Shown here: one piece after another, positions 1-9,820 of the stretch
How the letters are laid out: every line of letters begins with the position of its first letter
Position numbering within the stretch: the stretch's first letter is position 1
From: Salinicoccus halitifaciens
GTDB taxonomy: Bacteria; Bacillota; Bacilli; Staphylococcales; Salinicoccaceae
Direction of reading: 5' to 3'
DNA: 64,000 nt
Assembly (NCBI RefSeq): GCF_021026095.1
Contig: NZ_JAJNCU010000003.1
Span: forward strand, 124,001 to 188,000
Position numbers and translations under genes: made by a program
The notes under the pieces: generated by a model
The model's input: only the letters and a program-made list of their open reading frames with translations
What the model was told of the DNA's origin: nothing
The model's database searches: none

Positions 1-75
1 ATAATAATATAAAAATATATCGGTGGTTTCACTTTTCTCAGTTATTCTGAGGGTTTTCCCCTAACATCTTTATAT

Positions 76-987
76 TTAAATCTCATTTTCATCTTCCTGA
101 TCATACGGATCAACATGGACATGGACGTTTCTCACTATATCATGTTCGTTGATCAGCTTTTGTTTTACATTCCTCGTGATTCTGTGACTTTCTTCCACAG
201 TGGTGTTTGGTTCTACCGAGATATTCATTTCCACTACCACATAGGAGCCATGAGAACGTGCACGCAGGTCGTCAACTTGGATCACTTTGTCCACAGACGT
301 GGCTGTCTTCTTCATACCAGTCGTCTCTTCTTCATTCAAAACCACTTCCAAAGTTATACTCACTGCTTCTTTGGCCAGCTTGAAACCCATATACATTATG
401 AAGATTGCGATACCTGCACCTGCAATGGGGTCAAAAAGACTTAAATATGGTATACCGTAATGGGAACCGACTAATGCGAGACCGACACCGACCAGTGCAA
501 CAGCTGACGATATTGCATCCGAACGATGATGCCATGCATCTGCAATAAGTGCAGGACTGTTCAATTTGGTGCCTGCCCGGAACTTATATTGGAAAAGCAG
601 CTCTTTGACGATCAACCCCAGTATAATAATATAGAGCACCATCATTGAAGTGACTTCACTCGTCGTACCCGTCCAGATTGATTCAATGGAGGTATACCCA
701 ATTTCAAAGCCGATTATAATTAAAATAATAGCCACAATCAGTGTTACAACATTCTCTGATTTTCCGTGACCGTATGGATGCTCTTTGTCCGGTGGTTTCT
801 GAGCAGCTCTGAGACCGATCATTACAGCAATCGAACTTACTTGATCCGAGAGAGAATGTATAGCGTCTGCAATGAGCGCACGACTGTTGCCTGCAATTCC
901 GCCAATAAATTTAATGATGGTCATAATGATATTAACCACCATGCTGATTATTGTAATCTTCTGAGCCTTTTTGTATCTGTTAGTCAT
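76..987 (-). CDS. Cation diffusion facilitator (CDF) metal efflux protein, CzrB/FieF-like
   Basis: A 303-residue membrane protein that probably exports zinc or another divalent cation in exchange for protons. It has about six hydrophobic segments and two CDF metal-site motifs: ADAIHSLSDQ near residue 41 and ADAWHHRSDA near residue 149. The C-terminal cytoplasmic domain (about 215-300) carries the HVHVDP motif that binds regulatory metal in this family. The ATG is preceded by AGGAGG with a 9-base spacer. A TATGAA-N5-TTCATA dyad sits just upstream of that ribosome site. No ArsR/CzrA gene lies in the window, so zinc control is inferred. The family is certain; the metal is not. Confidence 0.9.
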   Translation of the reverse strand: MTNRYKKAQKITIISMVVNIIMTIIKFIGGIAGNSRALIADAIHSLSDQVSSIAVMIGLRAAQKPPDKEHPYGHGKSENVVTLIVAIILIIIGFEIGYTSIESIWTGTTSEVTSMMVLYIIILGLIVKELLFQYKFRAGTKLNSPALIADAWHHRSDAISSAVALVGVGLALVGSHYGIPYLSLFDPIAGAGIAIFIMYMGFKLAKEAVSITLEVVLNEEETTGMKKTATSVDKVIQVDDLRARSHGSYVVVEMNISVEPNTTVEESHRITRNVKQKLINEHDIVRNVHVHVDPYDQEDENEI

Positions 988-1002
988 TTATAGAGACCTC
1001 CT

Positions 1003-1019
1003 TATGAAAATAATTCATA
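1003..1019. promoter_or_regulatory. Inverted repeat, candidate ArsR/CzrA-type operator
   Basis: Perfect 6-bp arms TATGAA and TTCATA separated by 5 bases lie immediately upstream of the ribosome site of the CDF exporter. Staphylococcal CzrA operators contain a similar TATGAA...TTCATA core, so metal-responsive repression is plausible. The motif is short and the region AT-rich, so chance is possible. Confidence 0.35.
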
Positions 1020-1150
1020 GAATTTATAAACTTCCGGTACACTGCCATAATTGTGGAGATGATGTATAATTTCATTAATAATATTTTTTTAATAAACGGG
1101 ATATATCATCAACAATCAGAATCTTTTGTCATATCAACCCTCTTCTTTAA

Positions 1151-2350
1151 TTATGCATATGAATGAAGTCCTGCAACGATCAGATTGATTGCAATAAGGT
1201 TAAAGAGTATCAGTACGAAGCCGATTACTGCCAGCCATGCAGATTTCTCCCCTTCATATCCTCTGTTCAGTCTCAAATGTAAGAAAATAGTATAAAACAT
1301 AAATGTGATGAAGGCCCAGGTCTCCTTGGGGTCCCAGCCCCAGAATCTGCTCCAGGCAATCTGTGCCCAGATGGCCGCAAAAAAGATACCACCGAGTGCG
1401 AATAATGGGAAACCGATTATGACCGAACGGTAGCCGATTTCATCCATCAAGTTCAAGTCCGCTTTGTTTGCAAGCGGCTTAACCAATGCAGTCAGTCGTT
1501 TTCTTAAGATCAGAAGGAGTATGCCGTATACGATCAGACCAAGGATGACTGACCAGATTACTGTGTTCAATGATTGGGAATTGATTACAGGCGGCAAATT
1601 GATGCCGGTATGGAAATGATCCGCAGGTTCATATTGATTATCTCCGATATGTTCGACCGGTACTGCGTCTGCGTAGTTGATGAGACTTGGCAGATGGTAC
1701 TCTGCAATCATCGTTTCCCCGCGCTGACTGGTATACATGAACTCATCACTGTAACCGACTGCACCTTTCATGACCAGCGTCGTTCCGATATAAACCAGAA
1801 CGATCACTATACCCACCATGATCATCTCCAGAGTACGTGCCCGCCACGACTTCTCATTTTGTGGTATCGCTTTGAGCAGATAGATCAATCCTGCAACCGC
1901 ACTCATGGAAAGGATACCATAGGATATTGATACAGTAATCACATGAATTGCAAGCCAGTTACTCTGCAATGATGGAATCAAAGGATTGACAGCGGTAGAA
2001 AACAAACTGCCGTAAGCGATCAAAAGCAATGAAACGGGAATCGCAAACAACCCCAGGACTTTCGTTTTATAATAATGATATGTAATCAAATAACCTAAAA
2101 TAATCATGATTGAAAACGTTGCGATGAATTCATACATGTTGGATACCGGTGCTTGTTCAGTTGCAACCCATCTCAATATAAAATAGCCAATTTGCATAAG
2201 GAATGCTATGACAGTCATTAAAATGGCCAGTTTCTCAGATTTCTTCTTCTCTGTTTTCACACTGAGTGCAAGTGGCACCAATGCAATCAATAGAATGAAA
2301 AATGCGCCCGTAATCAGACCGTTACTTATCGATAAAAGTGTTGATTCCAT
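1151..2350 (-). CDS. resC: Cytochrome c biogenesis protein CcsA/ResC
   Basis: A 399-residue polytopic membrane protein of system II cytochrome c maturation. With ResB it exports haem and ligates it to apocytochrome c outside the membrane. The haem-handling tryptophan-rich motif is present near residue 340 (WGWDPKETWAF), with conserved histidines in flanking helices. It follows resB by 2 bases, so the two are translated as one unit. The start ATG has GAGGAG 9 bases upstream. A resDE two-component pair, often downstream in Bacillus, is absent here. Confidence 0.95.
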   Translation of the reverse strand: MESTLLSISNGLITGAFFILLIALVPLALSVKTEKKKSEKLAILMTVIAFLMQIGYFILRWVATEQAPVSNMYEFIATFSIMIILGYLITYHYYKTKVLGLFAIPVSLLLIAYGSLFSTAVNPLIPSLQSNWLAIHVITVSISYGILSMSAVAGLIYLLKAIPQNEKSWRARTLEMIMVGIVIVLVYIGTTLVMKGAVGYSDEFMYTSQRGETMIAEYHLPSLINYADAVPVEHIGDNQYEPADHFHTGINLPPVINSQSLNTVIWSVILGLIVYGILLLILRKRLTALVKPLANKADLNLMDEIGYRSVIIGFPLFALGGIFFAAIWAQIAWSRFWGWDPKETWAFITFMFYTIFLHLRLNRGYEGEKSAWLAVIGFVLILFNLIAINLIVAGLHSYA

Positions 2351-2352
2351 AA

Positions 2353-3996
2353 TTAATTCTCCTCATCAGTATTTACGCTGTCATTTTCATCTTTGCCGTC
2401 TCTGTCAAAAATGTGATTATAACCGTTTTCTTCCAACACTGGATTGATCTCTTTTTTCAAACCAAAATAGTTTTTATTTGTATGGGCACTGATATTGAAC
2501 CCATTTTCATCATTGATCCATATACGTCTATGGTTGATGTATGAGCCGATAAAGAGACCGATAAGAAAGATGACGAAACCTGTCGCTATAAGTGGCAGGG
2601 TCAAGTCTTTTTTCAATGTTAGAACGGTGGCCCAGTGATTTTCATTTTCAACGAACTTGACACTGTATTCATTGTCCGGGGTGATGTCGGTTGAGCTCAT
2701 GATTTGCAGCAGACTAAGTTCACTGGAAGTATCATCTGTCACCTCAAATATAAACGCTGGATTTACCGGCGTGGGTGTCTCAGAAATCAATGCGCCGTTT
2801 TCATCTATTTCCAGGAAGTCCGGTGCATAAGCGCGTACCTCCACAGCCAGCCCCTCACCTACCTCATAAGTGCTTTCGAGATTATCCAGAGCGACAGTGA
2901 ATCGATCGCCGACAGTTTCTCCGTTACTGTCTTCCAGCTGGAAAGTCATGGACTTCATCTGGGTGTTATCGTAACTCGACTGATACAGTTCAAACTGCTC
3001 AAACCGGTATGGATGGTTGACTTGGAGGCTGTAATCCTCGACCACTTCAAGGTCGGGGGACGCTCCGACGACATCTAAATTCTGATTCTCATAGAACGTG
3101 ATGTCCGTCTGGTAATTACTGACGATGGTTTCATTGGTGTTCTGGACGGTCTCATCAAATACTGTACCTTCCTCTTCATAAATATCCACTATGAAGTCAT
3201 TGTTCTCCACATAATACTGGCCTTCAGTCTCAGGAACCTGAACCGTATCACCTTCGGTGATATAGATGAGCTCATCCACATACATCCCGGGGAAAAACCG
3301 TAACATGCTGCCGGCCAGAAGGAGAATCAGTCCTGTGTGGTTTATGTATGGGCCCCATCTTGAAAGCCTGCCTTTCTCAAGAAGATGATGTTTATTGTCT
3401 GATTTGACTTTATAACCTTTTTTCTTCAGTCCTTCTATGACCCCATCAGTATTCTTCGTGTTTGCCTGCTGCAAGTTTAAGCGCTGCCTCTTGTAGAAAG
3501 TCGGATGCTTTTTGGCACGCTGGTTCTTTAAAGATTTATACAACGGCACACCTCTGTCAATACTTGCTGCAATCAACGACAGTGCCAGCATGCCGATCAG
3601 CACGATGAACCACCAGGAAGAGTAAAGATTATGGAAGCCAAGCTCATAATACAGCCTGCCCAATGTGCCGTAGTTCTCCGTATAATATTGCAGCGGATCC
3701 GCACCGACGGGTATAAAATACTCTTGCGGGAAGATCGTTCCGATGGAGGAAGCAATTGCGATGATAAGAATGATTGCCACCCCGACTTTTATGGAAGTGA
3801 AGAAAATCCAGATCTTATCAAAAATACTCTTTGATTTTGTCTTTGATCGGATGGCACTGCCGTCATAACGCATGAGGTCTTTTATTTTCTTTTTATCATA
3901 ATCACTGTTGATCATCTTTCCGCAAGACTGGCACAGCTGGGTGCCCGGCGGATTAACATGACCACAGGACCCGCATTTTATCTCTTTTAATTCCAC
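2353..3996 (-). CDS. resB: Cytochrome c biogenesis protein ResB with N-terminal zinc ribbon
   Basis: A 547-residue membrane partner of ResC in haem delivery to cytochrome c. It begins with a short zinc ribbon of two CxxC pairs (CGSCG and CQSCGK, about residues 8-26). Transmembrane helices follow near 65-90 and 125-150, then a large extracytoplasmic domain, and a last helix near residue 470. The start is GTG with AGGGTGA upstream. It lies 11 bases after resA. The zinc ribbon is an addition seen in many Bacillota ResB proteins; its role is unknown. Confidence 0.93.
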   Translation of the reverse strand: MELKEIKCGSCGHVNPPGTQLCQSCGKMINSDYDKKKIKDLMRYDGSAIRSKTKSKSIFDKIWIFFTSIKVGVAIILIIAIASSIGTIFPQEYFIPVGADPLQYYTENYGTLGRLYYELGFHNLYSSWWFIVLIGMLALSLIAASIDRGVPLYKSLKNQRAKKHPTFYKRQRLNLQQANTKNTDGVIEGLKKKGYKVKSDNKHHLLEKGRLSRWGPYINHTGLILLLAGSMLRFFPGMYVDELIYITEGDTVQVPETEGQYYVENNDFIVDIYEEEGTVFDETVQNTNETIVSNYQTDITFYENQNLDVVGASPDLEVVEDYSLQVNHPYRFEQFELYQSSYDNTQMKSMTFQLEDSNGETVGDRFTVALDNLESTYEVGEGLAVEVRAYAPDFLEIDENGALISETPTPVNPAFIFEVTDDTSSELSLLQIMSSTDITPDNEYSVKFVENENHWATVLTLKKDLTLPLIATGFVIFLIGLFIGSYINHRRIWINDENGFNISAHTNKNYFGLKKEINPVLEENGYNHIFDRDGKDENDSVNTDEEN

Positions 3997-4007
3997 AACA
4001 CTTCACC

Positions 4008-4541
4008 CTATTCCGAAGTTGCAAGTTCCACAAAACGATAAATATCATCTATGGAAAGCTGATATTCCTGTTTATCAACGACCACTCCATTTTTATCGAT
4101 GGCAATCGTCGTCGGCAACGGTCCGATCTGATACGCTTTAGTCACATCCCGGTTACGGTCGAGCGCAATTGGATATGATAGTTCATCATCAAGACTCGCT
4201 AGAAATTGATTGATCTGCTGCTCGCCTTCAGATACGTTCACAGCGATCAGCTCATAGTCGTCATGCCCTTCATTATAAACTTCATTCATATCCGGCATTT
4301 CCTCGCGGCAGGGTTCACACCATGTACCCCAGAAGTTCAGGATGACACCTTTATCTTCATTGATGTCCGACAGTTGTACAGTCCCCCCGTCGAGTGTTTC
4401 GAGCTGGAAATCGACTGCTTCATCACCGACTTGTATTGCCTGTATATCCGAAGTTAAATTGAACCATAAAGTCACACCAACCAAAATGACAATACTTGAT
4501 ATGATAGTGATCCTGAGTATATTTCTTGTTTGCTTTTTCAT
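4008..4541 (-). CDS. resA: Thiol-disulfide oxidoreductase ResA
   Basis: A membrane-anchored thioredoxin-fold protein that reduces the apocytochrome c CxxCH cysteines before haem attachment. After one N-terminal hydrophobic anchor it has an AhpC/TSA-type fold with active site WCEPC (about residues 90-94). The family's conserved cis-proline is seen in GPLPTT. The reading frame could open at a GTG 9 bases upstream, but the AGGTG ribosome site is spaced for the ATG used here. First gene of the resA-resB-resC operon. Confidence 0.93.
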   Translation of the reverse strand: MKKQTRNILRITIISSIVILVGVTLWFNLTSDIQAIQVGDEAVDFQLETLDGGTVQLSDINEDKGVILNFWGTWCEPCREEMPDMNEVYNEGHDDYELIAVNVSEGEQQINQFLASLDDELSYPIALDRNRDVTKAYQIGPLPTTIAIDKNGVVVDKQEYQLSIDDIYRFVELATSE

Positions 4542-4999
4542 ATATTTCACCTACTTCACATTTTCCTATATATCATTCATAGTTAAATAGATCTTCACTA
4601 TCCCTGATTTCCCTTAACAACTTCTATGTCTACTTTAGAAAAACCTCCTAAATTAAATATTGTGTAATTCTGATATTGATATGGCAAAAATTGTTCAGAC
4701 CATAACATTAGATGATTATATAGTATATTTCTGCAGAAATTATCCAGATGCTCGGAAGTGAAGAAATAGTAGCCTACTTTAAAAACAGTTGATCTAATCC
4801 TTCATTGAAATTTAGTTAAGTTTTAGGTCTTTCAAACAGGTATTACTTCTTTCGAAAATGGAGAAATATTCTCAAGAGTTTTCCTTAGGGATTAACTTCC
4901 TCTTTAGTCATATTAAATACTTATTTTATGCATAATTTCTCGAAAATTTTAATCTAGCATGATACATGGCAAGTTTCTTGCAAAAGTCTAAAGAAGGAG
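4542..4999. other. AT-rich intergenic region upstream of the multicopper oxidase
   Basis: No convincing gene. A 26-codon open frame starts at 4681 but has no ribosome site and matches nothing I know. A small dyad (GCAAG-TTT-CTTGC, 4969-4981) lies 27 bases before the oxidase start. This stretch marks the change from the resABC operon to the much more AT-rich copper region, so an island boundary may lie here. I could not find a repeat of the guaA 3' end in it. Confidence 0.4.
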
Positions 5000-5008
5000 T
5001 TGTGTAAT

Positions 5009-6550
5009 ATGAGGAGAAATAAATTTTTAATCAGCATGTTTTTTCTAGCAGTAGTTGCTTTATTATCAGCTTGTACAAACAATGCTGGAGAAGCATCTGC
5101 AGAAAACGAAGGAATGAATATGGAAGGACACGATGAAAGTTCCATGGATGAAAGTATGGACGATCATTCCATGGAAGAGGAAATGGAGGACGAGTCTATG
5201 GATGGGCATATGGATCATGATAATGTGGTAAGTCTGAATGATTCGACAGGAGAGAATGAACTGGGCATCCCACCTTTACTACAAAGTGAAAGTGACGCAG
5301 AAACCGAGTATACAATACGCGCTCAAAAAGGGGAAACAGAAATATTTGACGGTGTTCAAACGAAAACATATGGCTATAATAGTTCATTTCTTGGCCCAAT
5401 GCTCCAATTTGAAAAAGGAGAGACAGTGACTATAAACTTAATCAATGAACTTGATGAAAATACCACTTTTCACTGGCATGGACTGGAAGTGGCGGGAAGT
5501 GAAGATGGCGGACCACACGAAGTATTGGAACCGGGCGATGAAGATACCATTCAATTTGAGGTAACACAGGAAGCTGCAACTTTATGGTTCCACCCCCACC
5601 CGGAGGGAGACACCTCTGAACAAGTATACAATGGTCTTGCCGGCTTAATATACATCGAAGATCAAAATTCAAAAAATCTTGAATTACCAAGTGATTATGG
5701 AAAAAATGATATTCCACTTGTTTTCCAGGACAAAATATTTGATGATGAAAAACAATTGAACTATGAAGCAGCGGCAAATGAAGACGGCACAGTTGGCGAT
5801 ACATCGTTAATTAACGGCACGTTGAACCCAAAATTGACTGTAGATAAAGAAAAAGTAAGGCTTCGACTGTTAAATGGCTCGAATGCAAGAAACTATACCT
5901 TTAAATTGAATACGGAAGATGATTTTGTACAAGTTGCAACGGACGGTGGCTTCTTGAATGAACCGGTCTCAATGAATGAGTTAACGCTCACACCTTCAGA
6001 AAGGGCTGAAGTAATTATTGATTTTTCAAAAATGGACAGTGATGAAAATATAGCTTTGATAAATGAAGATGGTGCTACGCTCCTGCCTTTTGAAATTACA
6101 GATCAAACAGGTAAAAATACAGAGATACCTGATGAAATGAATGACTTTTCAGTCACAGAAGAAGAAAAGAGCTTGCCGGTGACAAAAGAAATCGAACTGT
6201 TCGGAATGATGGACATGGTGACGATAAATGGTAAAAAGTTTGACCCTGAAAGAATTGACTTCACTCAGGAACAAGGTGTTACGGAAGTATGGGAAATCTA
6301 TAATAAACCTGATATGATGGGCGGGATGATTCATCCATTCCATATCCACGGGGCTCAATTTAAAATCCTTTCAAGAAACGGAGAGACACCACCCAAGAAT
6401 GAAAGAGGTTGGAAAGACAGTTTTTCCATCGCCCCGGATGAGACTGTAAAAATCGCCATTCAATTTAAAAATAAAGGCGTATATATGTTCCACTGTCACA
6501 TCCTTGAACATGAAGACAATGGGATGATGGGACAGGTCAAGGTAGAGTAA
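5009..6550 (+). CDS. Lipoprotein multicopper oxidase with Met/His/Asp-rich N-terminus
   Basis: A CueO/Mco-type laccase-like oxidase, probably oxidising Cu(I) outside the membrane. A lipoprotein signal ends in LSAC near residue 22. A roughly 45-residue segment rich in Met, His, Asp and Glu follows and may bind copper. All four copper-ligand motifs are present: HWHG (about 154), HPHP (about 195), HPFHIHG (about 442) and HCHILEH (about 495) with an axial Met. A TTG start 9 bases upstream overlaps the ribosome site AAGGAG, so the ATG at 5009 is preferred. It is convergent with the copA/copZ pair. Confidence 0.93.
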   Translation: MRRNKFLISMFFLAVVALLSACTNNAGEASAENEGMNMEGHDESSMDESMDDHSMEEEMEDESMDGHMDHDNVVSLNDSTGENELGIPPLLQSESDAETEYTIRAQKGETEIFDGVQTKTYGYNSSFLGPMLQFEKGETVTINLINELDENTTFHWHGLEVAGSEDGGPHEVLEPGDEDTIQFEVTQEAATLWFHPHPEGDTSEQVYNGLAGLIYIEDQNSKNLELPSDYGKNDIPLVFQDKIFDDEKQLNYEAAANEDGTVGDTSLINGTLNPKLTVDKEKVRLRLLNGSNARNYTFKLNTEDDFVQVATDGGFLNEPVSMNELTLTPSERAEVIIDFSKMDSDENIALINEDGATLLPFEITDQTGKNTEIPDEMNDFSVTEEEKSLPVTKEIELFGMMDMVTINGKKFDPERIDFTQEQGVTEVWEIYNKPDMMGGMIHPFHIHGAQFKILSRNGETPPKNERGWKDSFSIAPDETVKIAIQFKNKGVYMFHCHILEHEDNGMMGQVKVE

Positions 6551-6584
6551 AATCGAATATTTCAAATAAATGAATAAAGATCAT

Positions 6585-6617
6585 AAAAAATTCAGGAAGT
6601 GACTTCCTGAATTTTTT
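6585..6617 (+). terminator. Rho-independent terminator after the multicopper oxidase
   Basis: A 14-bp stem (AAAATTCAGGAAGT with its complement) has a very small loop and ends in a T run. It starts about 35 bases after the oxidase stop codon. Confidence 0.85.
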
Positions 6618-6705
6618 ATAGCTCATATGGAGTTATAAAAATGAAATTGGATTCGACTGCATAGTGGCAATATGTTCCAAACGTTCTACGCCTATTCAAA
6701 CTAAA

Positions 6706-6753
6706 ACCTCCCAAGTTCAAAGATCATCTCTTTCCTGTGTGAACTTGGGAGGT
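6706..6753 (-). terminator. Hairpin, probable terminator of the copA-copZ transcript
   Basis: Perfect 14-bp arms (ACCTCCCAAGTTCA and its complement) with a 20-base loop. Read on the minus strand it is followed by TTTTAGTTT and lies about 70 bases after the copZ stop. The long loop and weak T run make the call less certain; it could instead be the end of a lost mobile element. Confidence 0.55.
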
Positions 6754-6824
6754 GCTACTTTATATAGTAATGTCTTTTCTATTTTTTATTTTACCTGGTG
6801 TAAGATGGCTCCAACTCTTTTGGA

Positions 6825-7073
6825 TTAGTGACAACATGAGCAACTGTTGCCCGCCTTTTCAGATTCATCCATAACCTTGTAACCTGTATCTTCAATAGTA
6901 CTTTTAATTTCTTCTAATTTAACATCATTGTCATTATATGACACATCAACTTTTCCATCTGAAAGCAGCACTTTTACTGATTCAACTCCACTAATCTTGC
7001 TGACGTTCCCTTCAACTTTATTAGCACATCCACCACATGACATTCCTTGGACATTTAATGTTTTTTGTTGCAT
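6825..7073 (-). CDS. copZ: Copper chaperone CopZ
   Basis: An 82-residue heavy-metal-associated (HMA) protein that carries Cu(I) in the cytoplasm to the CopA ATPase or to a regulator. The metal site GMSCGGC lies at residues 10-16. The frame is open further upstream, but AGGAGG is spaced 7 bases from this ATG and only 1 base from the one two codons earlier. The C-terminus ends in an extra Cys/His cluster (CSCCH) not found in standard CopZ, which may bind additional copper. It lies 221 bases downstream of copA. Confidence 0.93.
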   Translation of the reverse strand: MQQKTLNVQGMSCGGCANKVEGNVSKISGVESVKVLLSDGKVDVSYNDNDVKLEEIKSTIEDTGYKVMDESEKAGNSCSCCH

Positions 7074-7120
7074 ATACATTCCTCCTTTTAATTTTCTATT
7101 AATGTAACACACTTTGTGCC

Positions 7121-7132
7121 TTACCGCGGTAA
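7121..7132. promoter_or_regulatory. 12-bp perfect palindrome between copA and copZ
   Basis: TTACCGCGGTAA is a perfect, GC-centred palindrome in an otherwise AT-rich gap, about 50 bases upstream of copZ. It is not a CopY box (TACANNTGTA) and not an obvious CsoR site. A regulatory role is a guess from symmetry and position. Confidence 0.25.
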
Positions 7133-7294
7133 AGTATTCAAATGTTAGAATAATGATTATTTTGCTGAACTTACAGAGCCACCCCCTTACAATCATTTAA
7201 GATTCATTTCATGGCAGAGAATCTGTTGAAATATGAGTACATGGTTCTCTTATATAATTCAAGTTAAAATTTATCTATCACTCCACTTTATCCT

Positions 7295-9802
7295 TCATTG
7301 AGCAACAGACGGGCCAACAGAAGGACCAACAGACGAATCATCAGACGAATCAACAGACGGTTTAAATCGTTTTAAACGCAGTGCATTGAGTAACACGGAT
7401 ATCGAGCTGAAACTCATCGCTGCTGCTGCAAACATCGGGCTCATCAGTGGCCCGCCGAATAGGAACAGAAGACCCATTGCAACTGGTATACCCGCTGTAT
7501 TATAAGCAAATGCCCAGAACAAGTTTTGTCTGATATTTCTGATGGTGGACTTGCTTAGTTCTACTGCAGTCGGAACTTCCATTAAATCACTTCTCATGAG
7601 AACAATGTCAGCAGATTCCATAGCTACATCCGTACCGGAGCCAATGGCAATGCCCACATCTGCCTGAGCAAGAGCTGGTGCATCATTGATTCCATCTCCC
7701 ACCATGGCTACTTTTTTACCTTCATCCTGAAGTTTTTCCACTTCACTTGCTTTATCTTCCGGCAACACTTCACTCATGACCCGGTCAATCCCGACTTGCT
7801 TGGCAATTGCTTCCGCAGTCCGCTTGTTATCACCAGTTATCATTGCCACTTCTATGCCCATCTCATGCAGTTTTTGAATCGCTTTTAAGCTGCTTTCTTT
7901 TACCGTATCTGCAACTGCAATAATCCCGGCAATTTCACTATTGATTGCTATATACATGGGTGTTTTCCCTTGATTCGCTAATTCATCTGAAGTGCTTGCC
8001 AGTGCTCCTAAAGCAATGTTTTGATCATCCATCAATTTCCTATTACCCAGTAACATATTTTTATCGTCAACCATCACTTCAATGCCGTGACCTGTTATTG
8101 CATTGAAATTTTTGGTTTTTTGTAAAGCTAAACCTTTATCTTCGGCACCATTGACTATTGCTTCACCAAGAGGATGTTCCGAACCTTTTTCAGCGGATGC
8201 AGCCAACATCAATAATTCATTCTCTGAAATCCCCTTAGCAGTAATAATATCAGTGACTTTAGGTTCCCCTTCTGTAATTGTTCCTGTTTTATCAAAAACT
8301 ATCGTTTGAAGTTTATGCGTGGTTTCAAGGGCAACACCGCTTTTAATTAATATACCATTTTCAGCGCCCTTACCTGTTCCAATCATAATGGAGGTCGGAG
8401 TCGCTAAACCAAGTGCACATGGACATGCGATAACCAACGTGGTGATGAAAACAGTTAAAGCAAAGAGTACTGACTGTCCACTTATAAACCATGCCAACCC
8501 TGCAAGGATGGCAAGTCCAATGACAATTGGCACAAAGTATCCAGAAATAATATCAACCAGCTTTGAAATAGGTGCTTTTGAACCTTGTGCATCTTCTACC
8601 AGCTTTATAATTTGAGACAATGCAGTGTCTTTTCCGACCTTAGTCGCTTCATACTGAATTGATCCATTTTTATTGATACTCGCTCCAATGATATTATCTC
8701 CACTGGTTTTTTCTACTGGAATACTTTCACCTGTCAACATGGATTCATCCACTGCAGTCATACCTTCAGTAACAACACCGTCAACAGGCATTTTTTCTCC
8801 TGGTTTAACAATGATTGTGTCACCAACCACCACTTCATCAATTGATATTTCTATTTCCTGTCCATTTCTTACTACAATCGCACTCTTAGGTGCGAGTCCC
8901 ATTAGCTTCTTGATCGCATCTGAAGTCTTTCCTTTAGTTAAAGTTTCCAAATACTTACCTAATGTAATCAAAGTTAAAATTACTGCTGCCGTTTCAAAAT
9001 ATAAATCATTTGCAAAACTCACATCACCGGAAAAGATCATAATTGCTGCAAAGATACCGTACACGAATGCTGCACCAGTACCGACAGCAATTAAAGAATC
9101 CATATTTGGATGTCCGCGAAATAATGTTTTAATACCTGATGAATAAATGCTTCTAGCCATATAGACTACAGGTAAAGTTAGTATGAGTTGTATCATCACA
9201 AACCCTACTGGATTGATTGCCGGGTCAATAATTTCAGGTAATGGTGCGCCTATCAGATGGCCCATCGCAATGTATAATAGAGGTGCAGTAAATATCGCGG
9301 ATATCAAAAATCTTTGCCAAAGACCTTTTATAGCTTGCTGTTTTTTATTACGATCTTCATCAACAGATTCTGATGAAGATATATCTTCATGGGCTTCATA
9401 ACCTGCATTTGATACTGCATCCAGAATATCTGAAACTGAAGCCACGGATGGATCATACTCAATATTCATTTTTTCTGTAGCTAAGTTAACGTGGGTATCC
9501 AACACGCCATCAAGTTTTCCTGTGGCCTTTTCAATGGTTTGAACACATGATGCACATGTCATCCCCTCTATCTTAAATGATTTTTGTTCTGTATCTGTTA
9601 AAGCCTTATACCCGGCCTTTCCAACTGCATCTTGGATTTCCTGTACAGAGAGTGCATTTTCGTCGAAACTGATATTCAGTTTTTCAGTAGCCATATTCAC
9701 GTTTGATTCTTTAACACCTGGCAACTTCTTGGTCGCTTTTTCGACTGTTTGTACGCATGATGCACAGGACATACCTTCTATATTAAATGATTTTGTTACC
9801 AT
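7295..9802 (-). CDS. copA: Copper-exporting P1B-type ATPase CopA with two HMA domains
   Basis: An 835-residue Cu(I) export pump. Two N-terminal HMA domains carry GMSCASC (about residue 10) and GMTCASC (about 79). Eight membrane helices follow. TGES marks the actuator domain, CPC the transport site (about 460), DKTGT the phosphorylated aspartate (about 502), then HP and GDGINDAP of the ATP-binding region. The C-terminus has a short Ser/Gly/Pro repeat. The ATG has AGGAG 10 bases upstream. The gene directly follows a decayed copZ copy in a former copY-copZ-copA-copZ operon. Confidence 0.97.
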   Translation of the reverse strand: MVTKSFNIEGMSCASCVQTVEKATKKLPGVKESNVNMATEKLNISFDENALSVQEIQDAVGKAGYKALTDTEQKSFKIEGMTCASCVQTIEKATGKLDGVLDTHVNLATEKMNIEYDPSVASVSDILDAVSNAGYEAHEDISSSESVDEDRNKKQQAIKGLWQRFLISAIFTAPLLYIAMGHLIGAPLPEIIDPAINPVGFVMIQLILTLPVVYMARSIYSSGIKTLFRGHPNMDSLIAVGTGAAFVYGIFAAIMIFSGDVSFANDLYFETAAVILTLITLGKYLETLTKGKTSDAIKKLMGLAPKSAIVVRNGQEIEISIDEVVVGDTIIVKPGEKMPVDGVVTEGMTAVDESMLTGESIPVEKTSGDNIIGASINKNGSIQYEATKVGKDTALSQIIKLVEDAQGSKAPISKLVDIISGYFVPIVIGLAILAGLAWFISGQSVLFALTVFITTLVIACPCALGLATPTSIMIGTGKGAENGILIKSGVALETTHKLQTIVFDKTGTITEGEPKVTDIITAKGISENELLMLAASAEKGSEHPLGEAIVNGAEDKGLALQKTKNFNAITGHGIEVMVDDKNMLLGNRKLMDDQNIALGALASTSDELANQGKTPMYIAINSEIAGIIAVADTVKESSLKAIQKLHEMGIEVAMITGDNKRTAEAIAKQVGIDRVMSEVLPEDKASEVEKLQDEGKKVAMVGDGINDAPALAQADVGIAIGSGTDVAMESADIVLMRSDLMEVPTAVELSKSTIRNIRQNLFWAFAYNTAGIPVAMGLLFLFGGPLMSPMFAAAAMSFSSISVLLNALRLKRFKPSVDSSDDSSVGPSVGPSVAQ

Positions 9803-9820
9803 TTATTATCAACTCCTTTT

